A stretch of 63,929 nt of DNA, taken from NCBI GenBank assembly GCA_019057775.1, contig JAHLWT010000297.1, positions 1-63,929 on the forward strand. The letters are read 5' to 3'. Under the pieces are notes generated by a model. The model made no database searches. It saw only the letters and a list, made by a program, of their open reading frames with translations, and was not told the DNA's origin. Made by a program: the position numbers and the translations under genes. Positions 8,514 to 17,711 of this stretch are shown here, piece after piece. Origin of the DNA: Promethearchaeota archaeon (lineage in GTDB: Archaea; Asgardarchaeota; Lokiarchaeia; Sigynarchaeales; SOKP01). Positions within the stretch are counted from its first letter, which is position 1. Every line of letters begins with the position of its first letter.

Positions 8514-8570
8514 AAGCTCCTAAACCTTTAAAAATTTCCAGTAAATAGTAAATTCATCATTGCTTCGAAA
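8513..8570. repeat. 58-bp exact direct repeat, copy 2 (partner 7152-7209)
   Basis: Identical over 58 bases to the 3' end and flank of the radical SAM gene. Here it abuts the hydrolase remnant on the left and another tail copy of the repeated family on the right. Confidence 0.9.
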
Positions 8571-8577
8571 TGTATTA

Positions 8578-8679
8578 TCAAAAATCGTATTTTTTACCGT
8601 GTACTTGATTTTTTATAGCTTCTCTTAGCTTCCTCAAGAATTCCTTCCTTGATTCGATATAATCGCGGGCCCATCCCCA
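8578..8679 (-). pseudogene. Short C-terminal remnant of the repeated family
   Basis: About 34 minus-strand codons encode the tail of the family: a WGWARDYIESRKEFLRKL segment followed by NQVHGKKYDF and a TGA stop. It aligns with the ends of the copies at 7217-7413 and 9164-9349. The similarity stops at about 8679, where a radical-SAM-like tail on the other strand begins. Confidence 0.7.
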
Positions 8680-8685
8680 TATATA

Positions 8686-8790
8686 TCTGGGAAACCATAT
8701 ATTACAGAGCAAAACAAGGAAACCGAAATGCAAAATGAGATACATTCTATAACCAAGAAGGCTAAAAAAAATGTAAAAATCTCTGATTAG
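8686..8790 (+). pseudogene. Detached C-terminal tail of a second B12 radical SAM gene
   Basis: Codons in this stretch read SGKPYITEQNKETEM and then a Lys-rich end closing in KISD and a TAG stop. This parallels the end of the enzyme at 5598-7187 (AGKPYITEQFEK, Lys/Pro-rich, KISSK). Nothing upstream continues the gene, so it is a remnant of a paralogue. It confirms that radical SAM 3' ends and the repeated family travelled together. Confidence 0.6.
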
Positions 8791-8863
8791 TTAATCTAAT
8801 ATATAACTGAAAGAATTTAAATTTTGAAGAAAGTATTAATCTCTAAAGTTCATTAAGTGAATA

Positions 8864-9058
8864 ATGAGTGAAAGAAAAAGAAAGGGAGAAGAGAGAAAGG
8901 AGAAGTTTTTGGATAAAAATGCAATCGGATATTATAGAAATAAGCCCGTAATTAGAGCTTTTGGCAGGTATATGTACATTGATGATAAAGGAAGGGGTAA
9001 ACCAATTCCCTCATCACAATTAAAGAAATGGAAGGAGAAACAAAAAGAAGAATCTTGA
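8864..9058 (+). CDS. Small basic hypothetical protein
   Basis: A 64-residue, strongly basic protein with a Lys/Arg/Glu-rich start and end and a central YYRNKPVIRAFGRYMYID segment that looks like a small beta fold. It begins with ATG 8864 after an AT-rich leader. I do not recognise it. It could bind nucleic acid, judged only from charge and size, or be a spurious frame in a region full of remnants. Confidence 0.4.
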   Translation: MSERKRKGEERKEKFLDKNAIGYYRNKPVIRAFGRYMYIDDKGRGKPIPSSQLKKWKEKQKEES

Positions 9059-9163
9059 TAACAAGTAAAAATATAACAGTTTTGATTATTAATAAGTAAT
9101 CTCACTACGACCGATTAGTTTTTTTATGTCATTATATGTATAAAGTGAGTTTTCTCTAAGAAA

Positions 9164-9349
9164 TTGAAAAATCTTACTGGTTCATATGTCCCTGAGATTG
9201 TTAAGGAAGAGGTGCTCTACTCTACTACGTGGGAATATGAAAAACGTTGGGGATGGGGCTCTGGTTTAGCTGAATCAAGGAGGGAGCTCTTAAATAAGCT
9301 AAGGGATGGTGTAAGAAATCAAGTACCCGGTAAAAAATACGAATTTTAA
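9164..9349 (+). pseudogene. 5'-truncated copy of the repeated family
   Basis: A 61-codon frame opening with TTG encodes the C-terminal half of the repeated family: GSYVPEIVKEEVLYSTTWEY, a variant RWGWGSG segment and the intact tail NQVPGKKYEF. Upstream of 9164 the similarity ends in AT-rich DNA. It lies on the same strand as the longest copy (4980-5360), whose last 60 bases it matches closely. It may still be translated, but it lacks half of the protein. Confidence 0.6.
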
Positions 9350-9440
9350 TAAACACAACAAAAAATATTTTCAAAATTATTTTAATTACTTAAGACTTCA
9401 ATTCTTACATTTTGGAATAGTTAATTTAATAGTATAACCA

Positions 9441-9764
9441 CTAAAACTTGATGACAAGTTTAGTAAATTTAAGATTGCTTATCTTCCTGACCCCATGATT
9501 ACCGGATTCATAATCGCAAGAAATTAAACCTGCACCTTCAAGTTTCTTTATTTGGGCCGAGATATTGGCCTCTGTCATAGAGAGATGTGCTGCAATATGT
9601 GAAACATCCATCGGTTCAATTTGGATTTGTTTTAAAATTCTTCTTCTTGTTTTTGATGATAAAGCTTTTACGATCAGTTCAATCTTCTCATCAGATTCGA
9701 TTGTGATAGAATCGGTTTTATTCAATAAATTTACTTCCAAAATACCCGTTTCTGTAATTTCCAT
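9441..9764 (-). CDS. ArsR-like winged-helix transcription regulator
   Basis: A 107-residue protein. Residues 28-95 form a winged helix of the ArsR type: LVKALSSKTRRRILKQI for the first helices, SHIAAHLSMTEANISAQIKKL for the helix-turn-helix, then a wing around GNHGVRK. The first 27 residues form a short beta-like extension. No metal-binding Cys cluster is seen, so it is probably not a metal sensor. It faces a long gene-free stretch on its upstream side, which may hold its promoter and operator. Confidence 0.8.
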   Translation of the reverse strand: MEITETGILEVNLLNKTDSITIESDEKIELIVKALSSKTRRRILKQIQIEPMDVSHIAAHLSMTEANISAQIKKLEGAGLISCDYESGNHGVRKISNLKFTKLVIKF

Positions 9765-10555
9765 AACTTATTATTCAACCCTTAATATAATAAATTGTTT
9801 TGTCTACAAGAGAGTTATATTTTTTTGAACTTTTAAATATTTCAATGAAAAATTTAGTAATCATTTGTATTTAAGGACACATATTAATTACAATGATTAC
9901 TTTTGATATGTAAAATAAAATAGTTCATGTTAGCTTAAATAAACGATTATTTAATACAATATATTTTTGAAGCAAGTTTAAATTAGCATATTTGACGAAA
10001 CTTTTTAAGTATTATTGAGTATTCTTGACTTTTAACTTCAAGATTAACAAATCACATGATATATTCATAAAATTTAATTAAATTCCGTTCAATTCATTCC
10101 AATAAATTTTATCAAAATTGATCATATTTTCTCAAAATTTTTTCGCGTTTTTTCAATAGAATTTAGTCTTAGCTTTTAATAGATTTTTCTCCTAATGTCT
10201 TGAATTTCATAAATTGTGATAAATTTAAAATTAAAAATGGTACTTAAAAATTGATTTCCATAGAAAATTAGAATTATTACTCTATAAAATACGAATTACA
10301 TTAAAGAAGTAAAATAAATCTAACAATTTTAAAAAAAATATAAAGAATAATAAAAGTTCTATAATTTGGAATAAATTTCAGAGAATAGATCTTTAGATTT
10401 TTGATTTATGCTTACGGTATGGTTTGATATAAGCATATACTAATAATATTTTTTTACACTAATTTCAAAAAACAATCATTATTATACTTCTATTACTTTA
10501 TTTACATATAACATTTAATGATTACAAAATTTACAATTAAAAAGAAACGTTTTAA
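9765..10555. other. Long AT-rich gene-free stretch between two regulators
   Basis: About 790 bases with no convincing gene on either strand, extremely AT-rich and full of short A and T runs. It lies between the start of the ArsR-like gene (minus) and the start of the ribbon-helix-helix gene (plus), so it should contain both promoters. I see no strong hairpin, long repeat or RNA-gene pattern. Confidence 0.6.
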
Positions 10556-11203
10556 ATGAGTTCAACAAAAAAATCTGAAAAAAAGAGCATTGGTAATAGA
10601 AGGAAGTTAAAGGATTCAACAAGCGTGATTACTGTTAGAATTGAAGAAGAATTAAATAAAAACTTGGACCGTATTAAAAATGAACTTGGTATCTCAAAAG
10701 CAGATTTAATTAGAAATTACTTAGAATTATCACAATGCTTAATAAAACAAAGAACCTCATTAAAATCACTAAATGATAGAGATTTCATAATAATTAAAAA
10801 GAGTTATTTGAGAAAACTAATCCAAAAGGAAGAAGAGGCAGAACAAATAGATTTTGGAGATAAAATGGCGCATTTTATAAATGATATAGCTACGATTAAA
10901 AATAAAGCTGATAATATAATCTTCAAATTAGATTTATGTAATAATTTGGGATTTTTTAGAAAATATATCGATGAGGAAAATTACATTTTAATTTCAAAAA
11001 AATTTGGTCCTAAGAAGTTTGTGGAAGCTTTTACATGGAGACTATTTAAAAAAAAAGAGATGAATAGTCGTTTCACTGAAAGTGAGTTAAACAATAGCAA
11101 GAATTTAAAACAACAATATAATAGAGACATTCACCCTGTCGCAAGATCATCTTCTTATTATTCATTTGAATTCGCGAAGATTCCACCTGAAGAATCAGAA
11201 TAA
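10556..11203 (+). CDS. Ribbon-helix-helix DNA-binding protein with a helical C-terminal region
   Basis: A 215-residue protein. Residues 22-62 match the ribbon-helix-helix fold: a VITVRIEEEL strand followed by two helices, LDRIKNELGISKADLIRNYL. The first 20 residues are basic and disordered. The rest is a predicted helical, charged region of unknown role, much longer than a CopG or NikR effector domain and lacking NikR metal ligands. It converges on the maltokinase-like gene with a gap of only 20 bases. A transcription regulator is likely; the target is unknown. Confidence 0.75.
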   Translation: MSSTKKSEKKSIGNRRKLKDSTSVITVRIEEELNKNLDRIKNELGISKADLIRNYLELSQCLIKQRTSLKSLNDRDFIIIKKSYLRKLIQKEEEAEQIDFGDKMAHFINDIATIKNKADNIIFKLDLCNNLGFFRKYIDEENYILISKKFGPKKFVEAFTWRLFKKKEMNSRFTESELNNSKNLKQQYNRDIHPVARSSSYYSFEFAKIPPEESE

Positions 11204-11223
11204 TTTGAAAAAAAATTTGGAAT

Positions 11224-12954
11224 TTAATTTTTATCTATTATTTCTTTTAATCCTAAGATAGGAATAATGATTTTATGTGGTCTAAATAAAATTTCATAAT
11301 TTAACTCATTTAGGGCTCTTTCAATGTAGAAATATGTTATTAAAACGTAGTGGGCGTCGAGATTTTTTAAAAGTTTTCCCATTAGTTTAGTTTCCCATAC
11401 ATTTAAAACGTTAAGTACTACATCCAAAATCTTATCCATTGGTCTAGCTGCTCTTCTAAAAAATAAATTATAAAGGATTTCTTCTGGTACTGCATATTTA
11501 TCCTTTTTAATAGAATTTTTCTCAATATATCCAAGTAATGTATTAAATTTAATATAGCTTAAAGCTCTTAAGAAGGAGGCTAAATCTTTTTCTATTGGAA
11601 ATTTTCCCATTTTTTCCTTAATTGAGAGTTGAGGATCACCCTCAAAATCGATAAAGAAGAAGTTATATTCACCATTTACTTTATTGTATAATACTTGTTC
11701 CATATGGAGGTCCTGGTGCACTGGTTGAATATTTATTCTTGGTTCTTCAAATTCTGTTCGAAATCTCTCAATGATATCTTTTACATCAATTAATATCGCG
11801 CTAATTTTTGGCAAATTAAAAAATGCACTTTCTGGTTTTTGTGTCATGTACTTTTGTAAATCAGAAATCATATTATTCAGTTTATCTGTATATTTTTTAA
11901 GATAATCTTCACTCCCAATTGATTCTAAATTATAGTTATCACTATCGGGTAAAATTAATGAATTATGCAAACTTTTTATATACGCTCCTATTTCATTTGA
12001 TACTTTTAACGTTTCTACACAATTTTTTTTAATAATATTTGAAATATTAGACTGTTCACCAAAGTTTGAAAAATCGTCATTAACATTCTTAAATATGCCA
12101 TTTATCATATTATTAAGCTCACCCCAATAAATATCACCAAGATTACCTTGGTTTGTTACACTTTCAATTATTCCAATTGTTTCTTTATTTTGTACTTTAA
12201 TTGTACCATATATTTTAGGGGCATTGGGGAATTTATTTTTTACGAGAACATATAATATTGAAGGTTCTATACTTCCAGAGAAGGATTTATAGGATTTTAA
12301 TATATAAGAAACGGGAGTTTTATTTAGATCTCTTTTACTTATAATATTTAACTGAAAAAGTGAATTTGTTGTATTTCCTTTCCCTAATTGTTCTAATGAA
12401 AAACTGAATCGATCAGAGTATAATCCTGCCTCTATTAGAGTCTGAACCTTCTTCATGTTGATCTCATCCTCAAATTGTTTAGAATAAAGAGTGAGGTCTA
12501 ATGACAATGAAGGGAACATTTCGGAGATTTTGGAGTCAAATAACATTTTTTTCCAGAAATATAAGATAAACTCTGCTTCTATTAAGTTTAAAGTAATTAT
12601 CTCCTGGCTCTCATTCACATTTATCGCAAGTTTCTTACTAAAAGTATTTTCTGTTAGTTCAATTATGTTATCTTTTACATTTTCAATGGGTTCTAAGATG
12701 TCTTGGATCTTCTCATAAAATATCAGGGGAAGGAAATAATTTTTACTATATTCTTCAGTTTTGATTTCAATAACAGTTAAGAAGATTTTCTCTGCAATGA
12801 GATTGAAATAGCTAATTGATATACTAAATTCTAGATTTGAGAGTGTGGATTTATCTCCGAACCACCTTCTTGAAAGCAGCCACCCCTTAAATTCATTCGT
12901 ATTAAAAATATTTTGGATCAAATTTTTATCGAAATAATCTCTCATACAAACCAT
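11224..12954 (-). CDS. Maltokinase-like sugar kinase
   Basis: A 576-residue member of the aminoglycoside-phosphotransferase-fold maltokinase family (Mak/Pep2), which phosphorylates maltose to maltose-1-phosphate. Visible marks are the N-terminal SRRWFGDKS (28-36), the catalytic loop VHQDLHMEQVL (412-422) and the metal-binding FFIDFEGDP (433-441), followed by KDLASFLRAL. The substrate is by family; other glucoside kinases share the fold. It is transcribed divergently from a GH57 glucan enzyme, which supports an alpha-glucan role. The start may be ATG 12954 or the ATG three codons later. Confidence 0.82.
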   Translation of the reverse strand: MVCMRDYFDKNLIQNIFNTNEFKGWLLSRRWFGDKSTLSNLEFSISISYFNLIAEKIFLTVIEIKTEEYSKNYFLPLIFYEKIQDILEPIENVKDNIIELTENTFSKKLAINVNESQEIITLNLIEAEFILYFWKKMLFDSKISEMFPSLSLDLTLYSKQFEDEINMKKVQTLIEAGLYSDRFSFSLEQLGKGNTTNSLFQLNIISKRDLNKTPVSYILKSYKSFSGSIEPSILYVLVKNKFPNAPKIYGTIKVQNKETIGIIESVTNQGNLGDIYWGELNNMINGIFKNVNDDFSNFGEQSNISNIIKKNCVETLKVSNEIGAYIKSLHNSLILPDSDNYNLESIGSEDYLKKYTDKLNNMISDLQKYMTQKPESAFFNLPKISAILIDVKDIIERFRTEFEEPRINIQPVHQDLHMEQVLYNKVNGEYNFFFIDFEGDPQLSIKEKMGKFPIEKDLASFLRALSYIKFNTLLGYIEKNSIKKDKYAVPEEILYNLFFRRAARPMDKILDVVLNVLNVWETKLMGKLLKNLDAHYVLITYFYIERALNELNYEILFRPHKIIIPILGLKEIIDKN

Positions 12955-13273
12955 TTAATTCAATTTTTGATATTATTTATGTTTTTCTTCATAAGGATAA
13001 CACAAAAAACGTTAATAAAATCAGAATAAACGAGAACAGAATTGTAAAATCCCATATAAAATACTGGTGCGCAACATTTTGAAAATTCACTAAACTAATA
13101 TAACAACACCGAATATTAAATTGTTAAGGAGATCCCCTTTTTTCAGTTATATTTATGTGTGAGTAAGAATTGATTAATTTTGCAATTCTTTATTTATTTA
13201 CGACTCAAGCAAAATATGAAATTTTAATATTATTGTTATTTAAAATCAATTACCTTAAAGAAGTGTAAAAATT
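12955..13273. promoter_or_regulatory. Divergent promoter region between maltokinase-like and GH57 genes
   Basis: A gene-free stretch of about 320 bases between two divergent starts. It is AT-rich, with several TATA-like blocks, and a TTATATTTATG segment lies near 13147. It should carry both promoters, so shared control of the two sugar genes is possible. No clear operator palindrome was found. Confidence 0.5.
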
Positions 13274-15445
13274 ATGCCAGAAAAATCAATTCATTTACCT
13301 ATAATATTCCATTTCCACCAACCTGTTGACAATTTTGAGTGGGTTTTTGAAGATGTTTATAAGAAATCGTATGAGCCTCTTATTGATAGAATCTTTCAAT
13401 TTTCAGAACTAAAAATAACTCTCCATTTTTCTGGAAATCTGTTAGAGTGGCTCTTAAAGAATAAACACGATTTTGTTGACAAGTTGAAAATTATGGCTAA
13501 ACGAAATCAGATTGAAATCATTGGAGGTGGGTATTACGAGCCAATATTTGCATTAATACCATATCGAGATAAGATTGCTCAAATGAAAAAATTATCTGAT
13601 TTAATTAGAAAAGAATTTGGATTGGATGTGAAAGGTGCGTGGTTATCAGAACGGGTATGGGAACCGGATTATCCCTCTTTTTTAAATGATGTTGGATTAA
13701 AATACGTTATTGTTGACGATAATCATTTTAGGTCAACGGGAATCACTGAAGAAGGTTCACTTTATTCATATACAACTGAAAATGAAGGAAAAACACTGAG
13801 AATTTTCCCAATTAATGAAGAATTGAGATATCTGACACCTTGGAAACCAACCCATTATTCTATCGAATATTTAAGAAAAATGGCTAGTGAAGAAGGCGAC
13901 AGATTAGCTTTATTAATATCAGATGCTGAAAAAATGGGTGTATGGGGGACAACTCATCAATTTTGCTATGTAGAAGGTCAGGGGCATCAAGAAGGAGATA
14001 ATGGAAAGCCTTTTATTCCTGCATTTTTTGAGCAAATCACTAATAATGCATGGATTAAATCGATAACACTAACTGAATATATGAATAAATTCCCCGCAAA
14101 GAGTTTAATCTATCTCCCTACAGCTAGCTATGATAAAATGGAAGAATGGGTGTTACCAACACAAATACGCAAAAATTTCAAGAGAATAAGAAAAGAACTA
14201 AAAGAAGACGATCAAAAAAAAGAAATTTATCAATTTTTAAAAGGTGGGTTTTGGAGATATTTTCTTATAAAATATCCAGAATCCAATAATATGCATAAAA
14301 AAATGCTCCATGTTAGAAATAAACTTATTTTAACAGAAGAAAACTTGGTGAAAATCGAAGAAAACTTAGTTTCGATAATATTGAAAAAAATTGGGGAGGC
14401 TTGGGATGAGATATATAAAGCTCAATGTAATGATTGCTATTGGCATGGATTATTTGGGGGTGTATATTTACAATTCTTAAGATTTTCTGTTTATACCCAT
14501 TTAATAAATGCTGAGAAAATTATTGACGAAATAAATGTTCTAATTAATCCAAAACTAAAATCTTATATCTATATAACCCCAATGGATTTTTCTAAGGACA
14601 GTAAAACAGAATATATTATTGAATCAGATATGCTTAACCTTTATATTAATCCAAATGATGGTGGAACTATTTTTGAATTAGATTACAAACTTAAGTCTTA
14701 CAACCTACTAAATACATTAACCCGTTGGCCAGAAGCATACCACGAGAGCAAAAAATTTGAGACTAAAGAAGTTCTTATTGATAGATATCGAAGAAGTTCA
14801 TTACGTCTCAGATTTCTACATGATGATGTAACTCTTGAAATGCTTCAAGCAGATCAATATTTTGAGTTTGGAGATTTTATTGATAATAGTTTTAGAGTAA
14901 CAAGTAGTGAAAAGGAAGGTAAAATCGCTATTATAGAGATGGAGAAAAACGGAAGTATAAAAGATACAATTACTGATGAGAGAGTTTCACTCCGAGTTAA
15001 CAAAGATATATATGTAGAAGAAAATGAAATCGAAGTTATAATAAGAATAGCTTTTGAAGATTCAAGCGAAGACGAGACAGTTTTGAATCGAATTCTTAAA
15101 CATTTAAATGTGGGAATTGATATACCTTATTTCTTTAATGGAAACACAAAAGACTTCCTAGGGGAAAGTATCCAAGTAGAGAACAACGATATTGGAGAAG
15201 TGAATTTATTAGAACCATTTGAGTATACGGGTTCACATTTTAAAGCATATGATTCTACTTATGATTTAAACTTCGAGTTAAATATTATTAGCAGTAAAGA
15301 TTCAGCTAAAATATATATGTTTCCAATTATTGCAAATGCTCTCACAGATGAGGGATATCAACAAATATATCAAGGATTGAATGTTACTCCTCTGCTTAAA
15401 CTTGATAAAAACTTAGAGTTTCATCTAAAATTGACTATTTTTTAA
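13274..15445 (+). CDS. Glycoside hydrolase family 57 alpha-amylase/4-alpha-glucanotransferase
   Basis: A 723-residue GH57 enzyme that cleaves or rearranges alpha-1,4-glucans. GH57 motifs are clear: HFHQP (13-17), EIIGGGYYEP (81-90) and GAWLSERVWEP (121-131), the last holding the conserved motif glutamate E126. The C-terminal half (from about residue 400) is a beta-rich domain of the type found in archaeal 4-alpha-glucanotransferases, starting near FGGVYLQFLR. There is no signal peptide, so it acts in the cytosol, for example on stored glycogen or maltodextrin. The divergent maltokinase-like gene would take up the released maltose. Confidence 0.9.
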   Translation: MPEKSIHLPIIFHFHQPVDNFEWVFEDVYKKSYEPLIDRIFQFSELKITLHFSGNLLEWLLKNKHDFVDKLKIMAKRNQIEIIGGGYYEPIFALIPYRDKIAQMKKLSDLIRKEFGLDVKGAWLSERVWEPDYPSFLNDVGLKYVIVDDNHFRSTGITEEGSLYSYTTENEGKTLRIFPINEELRYLTPWKPTHYSIEYLRKMASEEGDRLALLISDAEKMGVWGTTHQFCYVEGQGHQEGDNGKPFIPAFFEQITNNAWIKSITLTEYMNKFPAKSLIYLPTASYDKMEEWVLPTQIRKNFKRIRKELKEDDQKKEIYQFLKGGFWRYFLIKYPESNNMHKKMLHVRNKLILTEENLVKIEENLVSIILKKIGEAWDEIYKAQCNDCYWHGLFGGVYLQFLRFSVYTHLINAEKIIDEINVLINPKLKSYIYITPMDFSKDSKTEYIIESDMLNLYINPNDGGTIFELDYKLKSYNLLNTLTRWPEAYHESKKFETKEVLIDRYRRSSLRLRFLHDDVTLEMLQADQYFEFGDFIDNSFRVTSSEKEGKIAIIEMEKNGSIKDTITDERVSLRVNKDIYVEENEIEVIIRIAFEDSSEDETVLNRILKHLNVGIDIPYFFNGNTKDFLGESIQVENNDIGEVNLLEPFEYTGSHFKAYDSTYDLNFELNIISSKDSAKIYMFPIIANALTDEGYQQIYQGLNVTPLLKLDKNLEFHLKLTIF

Positions 15446-15575
15446 TATTTAAACTTTTCTCTTAGTGAGTTTTTTGTCTAATCTGTAAGAATTTAGCTTT
15501 ATTGCACCTAGTTTATATATATCAATAGCCTAATAACATCTATAAACATAAATTTTTATTGAGTCTTTGTAAATT

Positions 15576-15725
15576 ATGGAATTATCTAGCAATGGAAAAA
15601 AAGATGGCTGGACTTATCATACTAAATCAATAAAACAAAATATTGAAAATAATCAATTCGTAAAAAAGATTCGAAACCAATTAATGAAAGAAAAGCTAAA
15701 AAAGCATTTTCAAAATAAAGTGTAG
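15576..15725 (+). CDS. Small basic protein of 49 residues
   Basis: A short frame from ATG 15576 to TAG 15725, placed about 30-40 bases after a TATA-like block (tttatatatatc near 15510). The peptide begins MELSSNGKKDGWTYHTKSIK and ends in a Lys-rich helix. It is hydrophilic and basic, with no recognised domain. Its position in a gap and a plausible promoter favour a real gene, but such a short frame could arise by chance in this AT-rich DNA. Confidence 0.4.
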   Translation: MELSSNGKKDGWTYHTKSIKQNIENNQFVKKIRNQLMKEKLKKHFQNKV

Positions 15726-15782
15726 TTTTTAAGATAATTTATAATAAAATTTCAGGATTTAATCGGTAAGTGTAAAATGATT

Positions 15783-16463
15783 TTAAGAATCATCAAAACC
15801 CCATTTACCTAATAAGGGAACGAATCTAACGCCTGTAATGGACTTGGACTCAAATTCCCCCTTCGTTTTTCGGATTACATAAAGATTTTGACCAAAACTT
15901 TTCGATCCTGCAGGAATACAAAGAATTCCTCCGTCTTTCAGCTGATTCCGTAAAGGAGGCGGAATTTTTTTTGGTGATGCGGCAGTTACTAAAATTTTAT
16001 CATATGGTGCTTCTTTTTCATATCCTAATGTTCCGTCTCCACAAATTACTGATACCCGTTCTGGATAATATCCTGCTTTCTTGAGTGAATCTTTAGCCTT
16101 TTCAACTAAATCTTCATAACGTTCAATTGTGAATACATGACCTGGATTCTGTGAATCTTTCGGAGCAACCAACTCTGCACATAAGGCAGCATGATATCCG
16201 GATCCTGTGCCAATTTCTAACACTTTGTCTCCTTCCTTTAGTTCAAGGTACTCACACATCATAGCATTCATATGAGGGGCACTAATAGTTTGCCCTAATC
16301 CAATTGAAAGTGGTGAATCCATATATGCGCTTGATTCAACGTCTTTAGGTAAGAATTTATGCCTTGGAACTTTTAACATTGCTTCCAATACTCTAGGTTT
16401 TGTTAACATCCCTCGAGCTTTAAGACCTTCAACTAATTTTTTTCTTTTTTCTTCGAAATTCAT
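15783..16463 (-). CDS. pcm: Protein-L-isoaspartate O-methyltransferase
   Basis: A 226-residue SAM-dependent enzyme that methylates isoaspartyl residues in damaged proteins as the first repair step. It shows the family's GLGQTISAPHMNA block, the SAM site VLEIGTGSGYHAALCAEL, and the late RNQLKDGGILCIPAG and VRFVPLLG segments. Length and order match archaeal and bacterial Pcm. It lies just downstream of the U32 gene on the same strand with a gap of about 27 bases, so the two are probably co-transcribed. Confidence 0.93.
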   Translation of the reverse strand: MNFEEKRKKLVEGLKARGMLTKPRVLEAMLKVPRHKFLPKDVESSAYMDSPLSIGLGQTISAPHMNAMMCEYLELKEGDKVLEIGTGSGYHAALCAELVAPKDSQNPGHVFTIERYEDLVEKAKDSLKKAGYYPERVSVICGDGTLGYEKEAPYDKILVTAASPKKIPPPLRNQLKDGGILCIPAGSKSFGQNLYVIRKTKGEFESKSITGVRFVPLLGKWGFDDS

Positions 16464-16490
16464 TGTTAGCGGAAAATTTCTTTACAATTT

Positions 16491-17711
16491 TTAGGACATT
16501 TTAGAAATAATATAAATTTTATCGTTGATTTTGTGTGTGTGATCAATACTTAAATTAATTTTTACCGGATCTGTATACCGCTTTCTAACTATACTCTTTA
16601 TTTTTTCTCCTTTAAATGTCATCTTTTTTATAGTTTCAATTTGGTATGTATTATCCCCTATAATTATTATTTCATCTCCCACTTTTAAAGGCAATTCCAA
16701 GCTTTCGAGTAATACATTTGCAGATTTACTGTTCTCATCGAAAGTTAGAATTCTTCCAAGATAATGTTTTTTAAAATTAGATACATTTCCTCTTTTTGTT
16801 AATTCAATATCTTCAATTGTTGGTCTGTGAAAGTAAAACCCAGTATGAAATCCACGATTATATACTTGTGATACACGTTCTAGCCAACCTTTAACTTTTG
16901 CTTTAGTATAAGTATCATTATAATAGCTTTCTATTGCTTCGCGATAACATTCAGTTACCGTCTTAATATATAATGGATCTTTCATTCTTCCTTCTATTTT
17001 AAAAGCATCAATATTAGCTTCAATTAATTCAGGTATGTATTCAATCATGCAGAGATCTTTAGCATTTAAAAACATTTGACCATCATAAATAAATTCATTT
17101 TTTTCGTCATCAATTACTCTCCACTCTCTTCGGCAAGGTTGAATACAATTTCCTCGGTTTGCTGAGTTTTTCTCAGAATTGCATATTGTTGCGGAAAAAT
17201 AACACCTTCCGGAGATTGAAGTACACATTGAACCATGAACAAAACACTCAATTTTAGTTTTTGTTAAAAGGTGTTTTATAAGTTTAATTTGTTGAAGTGA
17301 TAATTCTCTTGCTAGTATAATCCTTTCTGCTCCCTGTTCTTCAAAAAATCTCGCAGTTTCGATGTTAGATACATTTGCTTGAGTTGAGATATGAAATTCT
17401 ATATTCTTTCTTTTTGCCATTCTTATTGCTGCAAGGTCGTGAGCAATAATGGCATCAATTCCAGAATCTTTTGCTTCAGAGATTAAATTTTCAAGATCCT
17501 GTAATTCAGAATCATATATAAGAATATTAGTTGTTAGGTAGGCCCTTATTGTAGGATTTTGAGTATGGCAAAATTCAGCTATTTTACTTAACTCATTTCT
17601 CTCAAAATTTTTAGCCTTGGCTCTCATATTAAAATTTTTAACACCAAAATATACGGCATCCACTAATCCACTGACAACTTTTAAAGAATTCCAGTCTTGA
17701 ACAGGGGCCAA
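16491..17711 (-). CDS. U32-family (YegQ/TrhP-like) protein with a probable 5' frameshift
   Basis: A 406-residue U32 protein. Members described as peptidases or as tRNA/rRNA hydroxylation and collagenase-like proteins share its TIM-barrel and Cys motifs: here CFVHGSMCTSISGRCYFS and later CNSE and CIQPCRREW. The readable frame starts at TTG 17711, but the conserved family beginning (PELLAP) is encoded upstream in the same frame with no start codon. An ATG at 17735-17737 reaches that frame if one more A is placed in the A4 run at 17731-17734, giving MKNINRPELLAPVQD. So the true start is probably 17737 and the gene is broken by one base, either in the cell or in the assembly. Confidence 0.85.
   Translation of the reverse strand: MAPVQDWNSLKVVSGLVDAVYFGVKNFNMRAKAKNFERNELSKIAEFCHTQNPTIRAYLTTNILIYDSELQDLENLISEAKDSGIDAIIAHDLAAIRMAKRKNIEFHISTQANVSNIETARFFEEQGAERIILARELSLQQIKLIKHLLTKTKIECFVHGSMCTSISGRCYFSATICNSEKNSANRGNCIQPCRREWRVIDDEKNEFIYDGQMFLNAKDLCMIEYIPELIEANIDAFKIEGRMKDPLYIKTVTECYREAIESYYNDTYTKAKVKGWLERVSQVYNRGFHTGFYFHRPTIEDIELTKRGNVSNFKKHYLGRILTFDENSKSANVLLESLELPLKVGDEIIIIGDNTYQIETIKKMTFKGEKIKSIVRKRYTDPVKINLSIDHTHKINDKIYIISKMS

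Noticed and set aside
4980..9349. Insertion sequence or transposon as cause of the repeated family
   Set aside because: No transposase, terminal inverted repeats or target-site duplications were found; the copies share 3' ends only.
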